This document shows, in pieces, positions 44,328 to 53,778 of a stretch of DNA of 64,000 bases. The number at the start of each line of letters is the position of its first letter. Positions within the stretch are counted from its first letter, which is position 1. Source of the stretch: an uncultured Lachnospiraceae bacterium (GTDB lineage: Bacteria > Bacillota > Clostridia > Lachnospirales > Lachnospiraceae); contig CAJUJL010000003.1 in NCBI GenBank assembly GCA_910586725.1, forward strand, positions 49,441-113,440. Reading direction: 5' to 3'. A program made the translations under genes and the position numbers. Under the pieces are notes generated by a model, which saw only the letters and a list, made by a program, of their open reading frames with translations, did not search any database and was not told the origin of the DNA.

Positions 44328-45389
44328 TTAATCTGACTTTAATTTTTTCCATAATTGGTTGTATAAGTCGGTGCCTTCTTCATCAAGGCTGACATATACT
44401 TCGCAATTGTCAATAACGGACTGGTCCGGAAAAATAGTCGTGTCATTTTTTGTTTCTTCATCCAGATTTTCATAGACTGCCATATTTGGCGTTGCATAGA
44501 ATACATAGTCAAAATTCATTTTTGCAATATCCTCCCGGCAGAGAAAATCCAGGAATTTTTCGGCATTTTCCTGATTTTTGCAGGTTTTTGGAATGAACCA
44601 GGAATCAATCCAGAGATTGGAGCCTTCTTTTGGAACGCTGTAGGCAAGATTGTCTGCAAGAGACTGTGCATAAGCCGCCTCTCCCGAGTATACGACCGCC
44701 AAAGAAGCGTTTCCGGCAGCCATTTCATCTCCCGTTTCATCCACAAAATAAGCGTAAATCATAGGTTTTTGTTCTAAAAGCATTTGAAGGGCCTCTTCCA
44801 GTTCATTTTTGTCCGTACTGTTCAGGGAGTAGCCAAGCTGCTTTAGAGGAACTAAAAAGCAGTCCCTCACGCTGTTTTCCATAATGATTTTGCCGTCGTA
44901 TTTGCTGTCCCAGAGAACATTCCAGGTGTCGGTTTCTTTGGCGTCTACTTCGTCCGTGTTGTATAAAATGCCTACGGTGCCGTAAAAAAACGGAAGCGTG
45001 TAAGTGTGGTCCGGATCAAAGGATGCGGACGCATCTATTATTTTCGGATCAAGATTCTGATAGGAGGAAATGTTGTCATGGTTCATTTCCAGAACTTCTC
45101 CTTCCTGAATCAGTTTCTGGATCATGTAATCCGAAGTGCATAAAAGATCGTAGTCAATGGATCCGGCTTTGTATTTGGTATACATTTCTTCCGGGCTTTC
45201 GTATTCTTCATATTCGACTTTGATGCCGGTTTCTTCTTCAAACATTTCAAGCGCTTCCGGATCAAAATATTTCCCGTAGTTTAATACGGTTAATGTCTCT
45301 TTGCCATCAGGCGAGCCGCAGCCGGAAACGAAAGCTGCCGCACAAAGCAGGATCGTCAGGAAAAAAAGCTTTTTTTTCATAGTAATCAT
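44328..45389 (-). CDS. potD: Spermidine/putrescine-binding lipoprotein PotD
   Basis: 353 residues from the ATG at 45389, which has AAGGAG 4 bp upstream; a longer frame to 45416 would overlap potC. A signal peptide ends in the lipobox VSGC, so the mature protein is a lipoprotein. LTVLNYGKYFDPEALEMFEEETGIKVEYEEYES and DLLCTSDYMIQKL are typical of polyamine-binding proteins. It delivers polyamines to PotBC and is the last gene of the operon. Confidence 0.93.
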   Translation of the reverse strand: MITMKKKLFFLTILLCAAAFVSGCGSPDGKETLTVLNYGKYFDPEALEMFEEETGIKVEYEEYESPEEMYTKYKAGSIDYDLLCTSDYMIQKLIQEGEVLEMNHDNISSYQNLDPKIIDASASFDPDHTYTLPFFYGTVGILYNTDEVDAKETDTWNVLWDSKYDGKIIMENSVRDCFLVPLKQLGYSLNSTDKNELEEALQMLLEQKPMIYAYFVDETGDEMAAGNASLAVVYSGEAAYAQSLADNLAYSVPKEGSNLWIDSWFIPKTCKNQENAEKFLDFLCREDIAKMNFDYVFYATPNMAVYENLDEETKNDTTIFPDQSVIDNCEVYVSLDEEGTDLYNQLWKKLKSD

Positions 45390-45399
45390 CATTCTCCTT

Positions 45400-46179
45400 T
45401 TAGTTATTTCTATCATTTTTTCTCAAGGAACCGTAATTCATAATCAAGAGCAGTATGATTGCGATTCCAAACAATAGCGTGGATAAAGCGTACATTTCCG
45501 GTTTGATTCCCTTTCTTAGCTCTGTATAAAGCATGGTGGAGAGCGTATTGACTCCGGGGCCTTTCGTAAAATAAGTGATGGAAAAATCGTCAAGGGACAT
45601 CGTAACCGCCATCAGAAATCCGGAAAATACGCCGGACCTTATGTCGGGCCAGACAATTTTATAAAACGCGTACAAGGGCGACGCGCCCAGATCAAGGGCG
45701 GCTTCGTAAGCGGATTTACTGGTCTGGTTCAGCTTTGGCAGCACGTTTAAAATGACATAAGGGATGTCGAACGTCAAATGGGCAATCAGCACAGTGGAAA
45801 AACCCAGCTTTGTAAAACGCACAAACAAAAGCATCATGGAAATGCCCGTTACAATGTCTGCGTTGAGCAGAGGAATATTGGTGGCTCCAAGCATAATCGC
45901 CTTTCCTCTGCGGCGCATGGAATGAATGCCAAGCGCGGCCAGCGTTCCGATGATTGTCGCCAGAACGGAAGCGGCCAGCGTAATTTCAATCGTCATGATA
46001 AACGCTTCCATAATCGTATCATTCTGAAACATGGATACATACCATTTAGTGGTAAACCCGCCCCAGGCCACCCTGGATTTGGAGTTGTTAAAAGACAGGA
46101 CAATCAGCACCAGGATCGGAAGATACAAAAAGAGAAAAATGGTGGCAAGATAGAGTCTGCCTGTAAATTTTTTTACCAT
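45400..46179 (-). CDS. potC: Polyamine ABC transporter permease PotC
   Basis: 259 residues with six predicted membrane helices. The EAA loop appears as EAALDLGASPLYAFYKIVWPDI, which contacts the PotA ATPase. It overlaps potB by 7 bp, so expression is coupled. Confidence 0.94.
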   Translation of the reverse strand: MVKKFTGRLYLATIFLFLYLPILVLIVLSFNNSKSRVAWGGFTTKWYVSMFQNDTIMEAFIMTIEITLAASVLATIIGTLAALGIHSMRRRGKAIMLGATNIPLLNADIVTGISMMLLFVRFTKLGFSTVLIAHLTFDIPYVILNVLPKLNQTSKSAYEAALDLGASPLYAFYKIVWPDIRSGVFSGFLMAVTMSLDDFSITYFTKGPGVNTLSTMLYTELRKGIKPEMYALSTLLFGIAIILLLIMNYGSLRKNDRNN

Positions 46180-46997
46180 ACCGCAGTTCCCTCCCCGTCT
46201 TTGCTGTGAGAATTCATAAACGCCATGCTGGCGATTACAAATATCATAAGCACAATGGATAAGCCGCTTCCCATATTCCAGTTCATATTCTGCATAAATT
46301 CCTGTTCAATGACGTTGCCGATCAAAAGAACCTTGCCGCCGCCTAAGAGATTGGAGATGACAAAGGATGTCAGCGCAGGAACAAATACCATAATAATGCC
46401 GCTTAATACGCCGGAAACTGTCAGCGGAAAAATAATTTTGATAAAAACCTGAAACTGGCTGCATCCCAGATCTCTGGCTGCATCAACAATATCTTTTCCG
46501 ATTCGTCCCATAGCGTTGTAAATCGGCAGAATCATAAACGGAAGAAAGTCATATACCATGCCGAATACAACGGCGGACGGCGTATTCAAAAGAGAAACTT
46601 TCGGGAAGCCAAGAGCCTCAAAAACTGTATTTAATATTCCGTTGTTGGAAAGCAAAAGCTGCCAGGCCAAAATACGAAGCATAAAATTCATCCACATGGG
46701 AAGGACAAAAATAAACACAACAAAACTCTGCCGTTTCAGATGCAGGTTATTTAAAATCATAGCCAGCGGATAGGAGAGCGCCAAGCATATGACCGTGCAG
46801 ATTAAGGCCAGTTTGAGTGACATCAGAAGCGCTTTCATATGAATCGGCTCCGCTATTGCAGTAATATTGCCCAGAGTAAAGGCGCCGGAAGAATCGGTTA
46901 CGCCATAGTAAACAATCATTAAAATCGGCAATACGATAAATCCGAAAATCCATATGACGTATGGACCGGATAAAAACTGCCGTTTAAATTTATGCAT
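46173..46997 (-). CDS. potB: Polyamine ABC transporter permease PotB
   Basis: 274 residues from ATG at 46997 (GGTGGAG just upstream); a start at 47021 would overlap potA further. It has six membrane helices. The EAA loop is DAARDLGCSQFQVFIKIIFPLT. It forms the channel with PotC and overlaps potA by 8 bp. Confidence 0.93.
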   Translation of the reverse strand: MHKFKRQFLSGPYVIWIFGFIVLPILMIVYYGVTDSSGAFTLGNITAIAEPIHMKALLMSLKLALICTVICLALSYPLAMILNNLHLKRQSFVVFIFVLPMWMNFMLRILAWQLLLSNNGILNTVFEALGFPKVSLLNTPSAVVFGMVYDFLPFMILPIYNAMGRIGKDIVDAARDLGCSQFQVFIKIIFPLTVSGVLSGIIMVFVPALTSFVISNLLGGGKVLLIGNVIEQEFMQNMNWNMGSGLSIVLMIFVIASMAFMNSHSKDGEGTAVW

Positions 46998-48063
46998 CAA
47001 TCTCCACCGCCTTCTCATCACTGGATTCCGGTTTGTTCATGATCTGTATGTTGAACGGAATCACAGAAATCCCCACATGGGAGCCTACCGGATACATTTT
47101 TGTCGTATGAACGAGCCAGTCGTAACCGCATGCATGCACCTCGATTTCATAATGCACGCCTTTAAAAATGATAGATACGACGTCTCCCTCCATAAATCCA
47201 TTCGGCGGATCGGATAATTCCACGTCCTCCGGACGGATGACGACGTCGACGGGCTGATTCTTTCCGAAGCCGGAATCGACGCAGGGAATTTTTACGCCTA
47301 AAATTTCGACCAGTTTATCTTCGATCATGGTACCGTCAATAATATTGCTCTCTCCGATAAAATCCGCGACAAAAGCATTGACGGGTTCGTTATAAATATC
47401 CTCCGGGGATCCGATCTGCTGGATGTATCCCTGGTTCATAACAACGATCGTGTCCGACATCGTAAGGGCTTCCTCCTGATCGTGCGTTACGTAGATAAAT
47501 GTAATGCCAAGCTCTTCTTTTAGGCGGATCAATTCGTACTGCATATCCTGGCGGAGCTTTAAATCCAAAGCGCCAAGCGGTTCGTCTAACAGCAGGACCT
47601 TCGGTTCATTAACGATGGCCCGCGCGATGGCGATACGCTGCTGCTGCCCGCCGCTTAAAGAATCGACGCTGCGCTTTTCATAGCCGTCTAAGTTTACCAG
47701 TTTCAAGGCATATTTGATTTTATCCTGGATATAGGCTTTGCTCTTCTTTTTGATTTTCAAGCCAAACGCAATATTTTCGGAAATAGACATATGCGGAAAC
47801 AAAGCGTATTTTTGAAAAACGGTATTCAGCGTTCTTTCATTTGGCGGAAGAGCAGTAATATCCGCGCCGTCAAAAAAGATTCTGCCCGAATCCGGCAGCT
47901 CAAACCCGCCTAAGAGGCGGAGCGTTGTGGTTTTTCCGCAGCCGGAAGGGCCCAGCAGCGTCAAAAATTCGTTTTCCTGTATTTTTAAATCCAAATCATC
48001 TAAAATAATAGTCCCGTCATAAGATTTTGAAATATGGGACAGATGGATGAATTCTTTTTCCAT
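46990..48063 (-). CDS. potA: Polyamine ABC transporter ATPase PotA
   Basis: 357 residues. Walker A is GPSGCGKTT, the signature is LSGGQQQR and Walker B is VLLLDEPLGALD. A C-terminal TOBE/OB regulatory domain spans about 240-345. It hydrolyses ATP to drive uptake of spermidine or putrescine through PotBC. It is 24 bp after the XRE-cupin regulator gene. Confidence 0.96.
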   Translation of the reverse strand: MEKEFIHLSHISKSYDGTIILDDLDLKIQENEFLTLLGPSGCGKTTTLRLLGGFELPDSGRIFFDGADITALPPNERTLNTVFQKYALFPHMSISENIAFGLKIKKKSKAYIQDKIKYALKLVNLDGYEKRSVDSLSGGQQQRIAIARAIVNEPKVLLLDEPLGALDLKLRQDMQYELIRLKEELGITFIYVTHDQEEALTMSDTIVVMNQGYIQQIGSPEDIYNEPVNAFVADFIGESNIIDGTMIEDKLVEILGVKIPCVDSGFGKNQPVDVVIRPEDVELSDPPNGFMEGDVVSIIFKGVHYEIEVHACGYDWLVHTTKMYPVGSHVGISVIPFNIQIMNKPESSDEKAVEIDA

Positions 48064-48087
48064 TGGCAGCCTCCTTATGTAAAAAAA

Positions 48088-48627
48088 TTAAAAACTGGGT
48101 GGAGTGGTAATCCACAGGATAACCGCGTCATGCTTCCCGGGATTTTCCAGACGATGCTTTTTGTTTGAGGGAAACGCAAAAGATTCTCCGGCATGCAGCG
48201 TATACTTCTGCGTTCCAAATACCAGCTTCGCCGTACCCTTTAACACATAACCGAATTCCTCCCCTTCGTGGGGCAGAAGCTCTTCCGAACAGCCGCCGGG
48301 CTTTAACGTAAGCCGGATTGGCTCCATGGAGTTTTTCTGTGCGTTTGGCACAATCCATTCGACGGAAGAATTTTGTTCTTCGTACATTTTTTCAAAATAA
48401 TCTTCTTTTTTAAAAACAATCTGTTCCGCGTCAGATTCGGCAAAAAATTCAGCCGGCGTCGTGCCAAGACACTGAATGATGTCCAAAAGCGTACTGACGG
48501 AGGGTGTGTTCTGATTTCGTTCCAGCTGAGAAATAAACCCCTTTGTCAGTTCCGCGCGGTCGGCAAGTTCCTGTTGGGTAAGTCCATAAAAAACCCGAAG
48601 TTCTTTCATTCTCTTTCCAATATCCAT
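48088..48627 (-). CDS. XRE-cupin transcriptional regulator (PuuR-like)
   Basis: 179 residues: an N-terminal helix-turn-helix (about 1-60, LTQQELADRAELTKGFISQLERN) and a C-terminal cupin (about 105-175, LLPHEGEEFGYVLKGTAKLVFG). This architecture matches PuuR-type regulators of polyamine metabolism. It leads the potABCD operon and probably senses polyamines to control it. A pair of direct repeats overlaps the promoter. Confidence 0.88.
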   Translation of the reverse strand: MDIGKRMKELRVFYGLTQQELADRAELTKGFISQLERNQNTPSVSTLLDIIQCLGTTPAEFFAESDAEQIVFKKEDYFEKMYEEQNSSVEWIVPNAQKNSMEPIRLTLKPGGCSEELLPHEGEEFGYVLKGTAKLVFGTQKYTLHAGESFAFPSNKKHRLENPGKHDAVILWITTPPSF

Positions 48628-48680
48628 AACAGGCTCCTTAGTGGTGTTAATAGTAGATTTTGAGTTTACTAATTATAAAC

Positions 48681-48711
48681 AAACAAGAAATATTTTATCG
48701 AAAACAAGAAA
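48681..48711. promoter_or_regulatory. Direct repeats in the pot operon promoter
   Basis: AAACAAGAAA occurs exactly at 48681-48690 and 48702-48711, 21 bp apart (two helical turns). One copy lies between the -35 and -10 and the other just downstream of the -10. Likely binding sites for the XRE-cupin regulator. Confidence 0.55.
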
Positions 48712-48719
48712 AAAGTCAA
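48692..48719 (-). promoter_or_regulatory. Promoter of the pot operon
   Basis: On the minus strand, TTGACT (48714-48719) and TAAAAT (48692-48697) have a 16-bp spacer, about 65 bp before the regulator start codon. Confidence 0.6.
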
Positions 48720-48781
48720 TAGAAAATTGAAAAGAAATAAAAGAATTTGAAACAGAAAATCCGGAAATGGCTAAAATAGAA

Positions 48782-48806
48782 ACGGACAGCCGATTTGACT
48801 GTCCGT
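48782..48806. terminator. Terminator after the DUF5050 gene
   Basis: An 8-bp stem (ACGGACAG with CTGTCCGT) lies 6 bp beyond the DUF5050 stop. The T run is stronger on the plus strand (TTTTAG) but a short one exists on the minus strand. Confidence 0.6.
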
Positions 48807-48812
48807 TTTAGA

Positions 48813-49820
48813 TCAGGGATTGAAAACGGAAATTTCGCCGCTTCCGCTTACCGGTGTCTGATAAATGGTATTTTCCTCGCCAAATGCGCTGAAATATACG
48901 TTTTGTGAAGTAATGCAGATATTGGTGAAATTGCCTTTGCGGATGACTTTATAATCGCTGCCGTCCGTCTTCATACAGCAAAGGGCGGCTTCCCCGTCCA
49001 GATTATTTCTCTGGAAAAATATCATGTCGTTGTATACATTGTAGTATTCAATGCGGTCTGTTGTGAGCGTAACCGGCTCTTTTTGCGAACGTCCCAGTTT
49101 TACGAGCGCGTAATTCTGTTCACAGTCTACAAAGTAGATATTCTCATTGTCCGCAGACGGCATCCAGTAATTGCCCTGGCAGATGGTCTGGGAAACGCCT
49201 GTCGACGTATCCATCTGATAAATATTGTGATCTTTAGCAATGCCGTTGTAATAGAGGTACTGTCCGTTTGCGGAGCAGGTAAAGTAGGGATTTTCATCGA
49301 CCTGTTCTTTTTCGGACCCGTCTATTTTGACGCGGTAAAGGGTGGAGGCGGTTTCCGTGTCATAGTGGATATAATAGATGTAGTTTCCAATCAGCGAAGC
49401 ATAAATGGAAGGGGCCGAATCTAATATTGTCACTTTACCGGTCTTTAAATTGTATCGGCAGAGACTGTTTGTATTAAAGTGCAGAAAAGAAAACTGAAAG
49501 TCTTTGGCGATATTGTTGCGCACATAATATATGTAATGGTCGTCTGCATTGATAAAAGAAGCAATGTCGTCGTATAGTTTTTCCGTTTCTCCCGTCTCCA
49601 TATTCATGGAATAAAGGTAGTGGTTGTCATTTGGGTTGCTAAAATAGACCATGCCGCCGCGTTCACAAAAAATACCGCTGTTGTAGAGATTGCCGGCCGT
49701 ATTGCCGTTGATATAGGAATCGTTGAAATGCGTTTTCGTGGAAACGTAATGGTATACGGCATAACCTGCAATGACAAGAATTATGACAGCCGGAATCAGA
49801 AATCGTTTTATGTTGCTCAT
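48813..49820 (-). CDS. DUF5050 membrane-anchored beta-propeller-like protein
   Basis: 335 residues from ATG at 49820 (AGGAG 7 bp upstream); an upstream in-frame start at 49838 overlaps the RBS. One N-terminal helix (about 7-26, FLIPAVIILVIAGYAVYHYV) anchors it with the rest outside. The body repeats short strands of the type YIYYVRN, YLYYNGI, NIYFVDC and MIFFQRN, which is the DUF5050/prolow-density-like propeller pattern (roughly seven blades). It may bind a ligand or polymer on the surface; no enzyme motif is seen. It is divergent from pheA. Confidence 0.78.
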   Translation of the reverse strand: MSNIKRFLIPAVIILVIAGYAVYHYVSTKTHFNDSYINGNTAGNLYNSGIFCERGGMVYFSNPNDNHYLYSMNMETGETEKLYDDIASFINADDHYIYYVRNNIAKDFQFSFLHFNTNSLCRYNLKTGKVTILDSAPSIYASLIGNYIYYIHYDTETASTLYRVKIDGSEKEQVDENPYFTCSANGQYLYYNGIAKDHNIYQMDTSTGVSQTICQGNYWMPSADNENIYFVDCEQNYALVKLGRSQKEPVTLTTDRIEYYNVYNDMIFFQRNNLDGEAALCCMKTDGSDYKVIRKGNFTNICITSQNVYFSAFGEENTIYQTPVSGSGEISVFNP

Positions 49821-49855
49821 AAGCTCACTCCTGTTCATTAATTTGTGTTACTGTT

Positions 49856-49884
49856 ATTATAACTTTTAGGGGCAGAAGTTTCAA
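49856..49884 (-). promoter_or_regulatory. Promoter of the DUF5050 gene
   Basis: On the minus strand, TTGAAA (49879-49884) and TATAAT (49856-49861) have a 17-bp spacer. Confidence 0.65.
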
Positions 49885-49891
49885 GGCAATC

Positions 49892-49920
49892 TTGCCATAT
49901 AATGTTCGTTGTTATATGAT
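49892..49920 (+). promoter_or_regulatory. pheA promoter
   Basis: TTGCCA (49892-49897) and TATGAT (49915-49920) have a 17-bp spacer, 38 bp before the pheA start and back to back with the DUF5050 promoter. Confidence 0.65.
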
Positions 49921-49957
49921 ATAAGAATAAGCCGGATAACCTGAAACGGAGGAGATT

Positions 49958-50929
49958 ATGAGAGAATTACAGGAGATACGGAAAGATGTTTCCGCCATAG
50001 ACAGACAGATAATGGATTTGTACGAAAAGCGCATGCGCCTTACGGAAGAGCTGGTGGAATACCGCCTTTTGGCGGGCAGGAAAATATTTGATTTTACGCC
50101 GATTGAAGCATTTGATTTTACAAATGCCAAAGTCGTATTTCAGGGAGAAGAAGGCGCTTACAGCCAGCAGGCGCTGCTGGAATTTTTCGGAGCGAAAACA
50201 GAGGCTTTTCATGTGGATGCCTGGCGGGACGCCATGGAAGCAATCCGAACGCAGCAGGCGGATTACGCAGTGCTTCCGATTGAGAATTCTTCCGCCGGTA
50301 TCGTATCGGAAAATTTTGATCTGCTTGTGGAATATGACAACTGCATAATCGGAGAGCAGATCATTAAGACAAACCATTGCCTGATCGGGGTAAAAGACGC
50401 GGGGCTTTCCGACATTACGGACGTGTATTCGCATCCGCAGGCGCTGATGCAGTGTTCCAGATTTCTCGAAGACCACGGAGGCTGGGAAAAACACAGCATG
50501 AAAAATACGGCGGGCTCAGCCAAAAAAGTAAAAGAAGACGCCAGGAAAAATAAAGCGGCCATTGCATCTAAGATTACGGCGGATATTTATGATTTGAAGA
50601 TACTGGCGGAAGGAATTGAAAACAATACGTCCAATTCCACCAAATTTATCATTGTCACCGGTCAGAAATTATTCCGCAAAAAAGCCGGAAAAATCAGCAT
50701 ATGCTTTGAGCTTCCGCACAAAAGCGGGTCTTTGTACCGAACGCTTTCCCATTTAATTTATAATAATCTGAATATGAATAAAATTGAATCAAGGCCTATT
50801 CAGGGAAGAACATGGGAATACCGGTTTTTTATTGACATTGAAGGAAATCTGACCGACGGATCCGTGCAGAATGCCCTGAACGGATTGAAAGACGAAGCGG
50901 AAGGGCTGAAAATACTTGGCAATTATTAA
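49958..50929 (+). CDS. pheA: Prephenate dehydratase with truncated chorismate mutase domain
   Basis: 323 residues. The prephenate dehydratase domain (about 58-240) has FQGEEGAYSQQALLEFF and the catalytic TxF motif as SNSTKFIIV; the ACT domain (about 245-320) has KSGSLY and the Phe-binding ESRP. It makes phenylpyruvate from prephenate and is probably Phe-inhibited. The N-terminal AroQ chorismate mutase retains only its first helix (LQEIRKDVSAIDRQIMDLY, with Arg8, Arg25 and Asp45 at the expected places); about 40-50 residues carrying helices 2 and 3 are missing. Mutase activity is therefore doubtful. The DUF815 gene follows within 19 bp. Confidence 0.92.
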   Translation: MRELQEIRKDVSAIDRQIMDLYEKRMRLTEELVEYRLLAGRKIFDFTPIEAFDFTNAKVVFQGEEGAYSQQALLEFFGAKTEAFHVDAWRDAMEAIRTQQADYAVLPIENSSAGIVSENFDLLVEYDNCIIGEQIIKTNHCLIGVKDAGLSDITDVYSHPQALMQCSRFLEDHGGWEKHSMKNTAGSAKKVKEDARKNKAAIASKITADIYDLKILAEGIENNTSNSTKFIIVTGQKLFRKKAGKISICFELPHKSGSLYRTLSHLIYNNLNMNKIESRPIQGRTWEYRFFIDIEGNLTDGSVQNALNGLKDEAEGLKILGNY

Positions 50930-50947
50930 ACAAAAAAAGGAGCGGTT

Positions 50948-52243
50948 ATGCACAGTATAAAAGAGATGATTCTTTACAGAGAGTTTGAAAACGGCCGTTT
51001 GCTGGATCGTTTTGCAGGGCTGATGGGAAAAGCGGATGGTTTCACAACCAAAGAAGATAAGAAAAATGCGTACTACGCTTGTCTCCATGATTTTATGGAA
51101 CTGGCCGCAACATATGGATTTGAGGGAAATCTCTGGCATAGTTATCTGACGCTTCTTTTGGTCAGCCATGAGAACGCATTCAGCCGCGTCTGTGAAATCG
51201 GGGGAGAGGCGAAAGGAAGCATTTGCGCCGCCGCGCGTCATGATTTTGCAATCTTCAAGGAATTATTTGATTTTGATCTTTCCAAATTAGAAAACGCGCT
51301 TGGAGTTGCCGGAATGGATTTGATCGCGTGTTTTAAAGGGACGGACGGGGGCAGCTTATTCAACCGGAGAATTCGGGACAGAATCTGTGCGTTAAGCGTC
51401 TGCCTTGGCAAAACGGCATGCGCAGAGGAATTTCAGAACGCGGTTACGGATTTTTACAGGGAGTTTGGCGTAGGAAAGCTTGGGCTGCACAAAGCGTTTC
51501 GAATCGAACGCGGCAAGCTGGGCGCAGAGATTGTTCCCATTGCCAACATAGCCCATGTCAGCCTGGATGATTTGGTGGGATATGAAATTGCCAAGAAGAA
51601 GCTGACCGATAATACGGAGGCGTTTGTAGAAGGAAGAAAGGCGAACAACTGTCTTTTGTATGGAGACGCCGGAACAGGCAAATCCACATGCGTCAAAGCG
51701 ATTGCCAATTTATATTACGGCAGGGGGCTGCGTTTGATTGAGCTGTATAAACACCAGTTTCAGGATCTGCACGATGTGATTGCTCAGGTAAAAAACCGCA
51801 ATTACAAATTTATTATCTATATGGATGATCTTTCTTTTGAAGATTTCGAGGTGGAATATAAATATTTAAAAGCCGTAATCGAAGGCGGTCTTGAGAAAAA
51901 ACCGGATAATATTTTAATTTACGCGACGTCCAACCGGAGGCATTTGATCCGTGAGAAATTTTCCGATAAGGCAGAATTGTCGGATGATCTGCACAACAAC
52001 GATACGGTGCAGGAAAAGCTGTCTCTTTCGGCAAGATTTGGCGTCCAGATATACTTTGGCGCGCCGGATAAAAAAGAATTCGGACAGATTGTAACAACGC
52101 TTGCCAGGGTAAGCCGTATTCAAATGGGAGAGGAGGAATTGCTGCAGGAAGCAAATAAATGGGAGCTGTCGCACGGCGGGCGTTCCGGAAGAACGGCGCA
52201 GCAGTTTATTGATTATCTTTTGGGAAAAGGAGGGAATCTATGA
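50948..52243 (+). CDS. DUF815 AAA+ ATPase
   Basis: 431 residues. A helical N-terminal region (about 1-185) is followed by an AAA+ domain: DDLVGYEIAKKKL, Walker A YGDAGTGKST, Walker B FIIYMDDLSFEDFE and sensor-1 ILIYATSNRRHL. DUF815 proteins are widespread, with no established role. The stop overlaps the ppx start (ATGA), so it is coupled to the polyphosphate genes. Confidence 0.85.
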   Translation: MHSIKEMILYREFENGRLLDRFAGLMGKADGFTTKEDKKNAYYACLHDFMELAATYGFEGNLWHSYLTLLLVSHENAFSRVCEIGGEAKGSICAAARHDFAIFKELFDFDLSKLENALGVAGMDLIACFKGTDGGSLFNRRIRDRICALSVCLGKTACAEEFQNAVTDFYREFGVGKLGLHKAFRIERGKLGAEIVPIANIAHVSLDDLVGYEIAKKKLTDNTEAFVEGRKANNCLLYGDAGTGKSTCVKAIANLYYGRGLRLIELYKHQFQDLHDVIAQVKNRNYKFIIYMDDLSFEDFEVEYKYLKAVIEGGLEKKPDNILIYATSNRRHLIREKFSDKAELSDDLHNNDTVQEKLSLSARFGVQIYFGAPDKKEFGQIVTTLARVSRIQMGEEELLQEANKWELSHGGRSGRTAQQFIDYLLGKGGNL

Positions 52244-53766
52244 AAATTTTTGCGGCAATCTATATCGGGTTTTATGAAGTCAGCCTGAAAGTGTTTGAGC
52301 TGATGGCAAGAAAACCGATTCGCGAAATCGATCACGTAAGGGCGAGGGTGGAAATTGGCAGAGATACTTATCAAAAAGGATATATTGGCTATGAGCTGAT
52401 GGAAGAGCTTGGAAATATTTTATCCGAATACAAAAAAATTATGGACGGTTATGGAACCGACAGTTACACAGCCTATGCGGGCGGCGTGTTCCGCGGGATC
52501 AAAAATCAGTTGTTTGTGCTGGACCAGCTGTATATTCGCACGGGGATCCGCATTCAGGTACCGAGCAATTCCGAGCATCGCTTTATCGGTTATAAGTCCG
52601 TGGCGTTTCAGGAGGAATTTCATGAAATGACAAAGCAGGGAGCGGCGGTTGTTGACGTGGGCGGAGGAAATCTGCAGATTACTTTGTTTTCGGAGGGCAA
52701 AGTAATTACGACACAGCATATGGCGCTTGGAACGATGCGCTTAAGGGAGCAGCTTTCCTCCATCAAAAACTCGGTCGTTCACTACGAGAGCCAGATGGAA
52801 GAGCTGATTAATAAAGATCTGGAAGTGTTTAAGTCTTTGTACCTGAAAGAGTATAAAATGAAATATATTATTTTCATGGGCGAATATATCATGGAGCTGA
52901 TGAAGAAAATTGAGAAAAAAGGAAACAAAATCATCAGTACGGAGAAATTTGTAAAAGCAATGCGAAAGCTCTACAGGAAAAATGCCGGACAGCTTGCATC
53001 GGAACTGGATCTGCCGGATGAAGACGATCCGCTTCTGATGCCGTATATCGTAGTTTATACCAGGCTTGCCGAGGAGTTAAGCGCCGAAGAAATCTGGGCG
53101 CCGGGATACAGCGTCAGCGACGGTATGGCATACGATTACGCGGAGAGGCGCCGCATCATCCGTCCGATGCATGACTTTGATGAAGATATTATTTCCGCGG
53201 CAAAACAGCTTTCGATCCGCTATGACAGTTTTTCGCCGCATATTGACGCACTGACGCAGATGGCGTCGCTTATTTTCGACGCGATGAAAAAAGTGCATGG
53301 GCTTGGAAAAAGAGAACGGCTTCTTTTGCAGACGGCAGCCATTTTGCACGATTGCGGCAAATACATCAGTCTTGCGCACGGGCCGGAATGCGCCTACAAT
53401 ATCATCATGGAATCTGAAATTATCGGGTTAAGCCATCTGGAGAGACAGATTGTGGCAAGCGCGGTGCTCTACAATACATATCCGCTGGAAGATTATGAGG
53501 AGCTTGCCGATAAACTGGACCAGGACAGCTATATGATCGTGGCAAAACTTTCCGCCATTCTTAGGATTGCCAACGCCATGGACAGGAGCCACAAACAGAA
53601 ATTCAAAAATGTAAAAGCGGCCGTCAGAGGCAAGCAGCTTGTCATGACGATAGAGACAGGAGACAACATCATATTGGAAAAAGGGCTTTTTATGTTAAAA
53701 GCGGATTTGTTTGAACGCGTATTTGGCATCAAACCGGTCATTAAGGAAAAACGAGTATTGGGTTAG
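52240..53766 (+). CDS. ppx: Ppx/GppA family exopolyphosphatase with HD domain
   Basis: 508 residues. The N-terminal ASKHA domain (about 1-305) has IGYKSVAF and VVDVGGGNLQITLF. The C-terminal part (about 310-500) is an HD-type domain with ILHDCGKYISLAHG. Family members degrade polyphosphate processively and/or convert pppGpp to ppGpp. Its position between a DUF815 ATPase and ppk1 supports the polyphosphate role. It starts by ATGA overlap with DUF815. Confidence 0.88.
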   Translation: MKIFAAIYIGFYEVSLKVFELMARKPIREIDHVRARVEIGRDTYQKGYIGYELMEELGNILSEYKKIMDGYGTDSYTAYAGGVFRGIKNQLFVLDQLYIRTGIRIQVPSNSEHRFIGYKSVAFQEEFHEMTKQGAAVVDVGGGNLQITLFSEGKVITTQHMALGTMRLREQLSSIKNSVVHYESQMEELINKDLEVFKSLYLKEYKMKYIIFMGEYIMELMKKIEKKGNKIISTEKFVKAMRKLYRKNAGQLASELDLPDEDDPLLMPYIVVYTRLAEELSAEEIWAPGYSVSDGMAYDYAERRRIIRPMHDFDEDIISAAKQLSIRYDSFSPHIDALTQMASLIFDAMKKVHGLGKRERLLLQTAAILHDCGKYISLAHGPECAYNIIMESEIIGLSHLERQIVASAVLYNTYPLEDYEELADKLDQDSYMIVAKLSAILRIANAMDRSHKQKFKNVKAAVRGKQLVMTIETGDNIILEKGLFMLKADLFERVFGIKPVIKEKRVLG

Positions 53767-53778
53767 GGGTGACAATCA

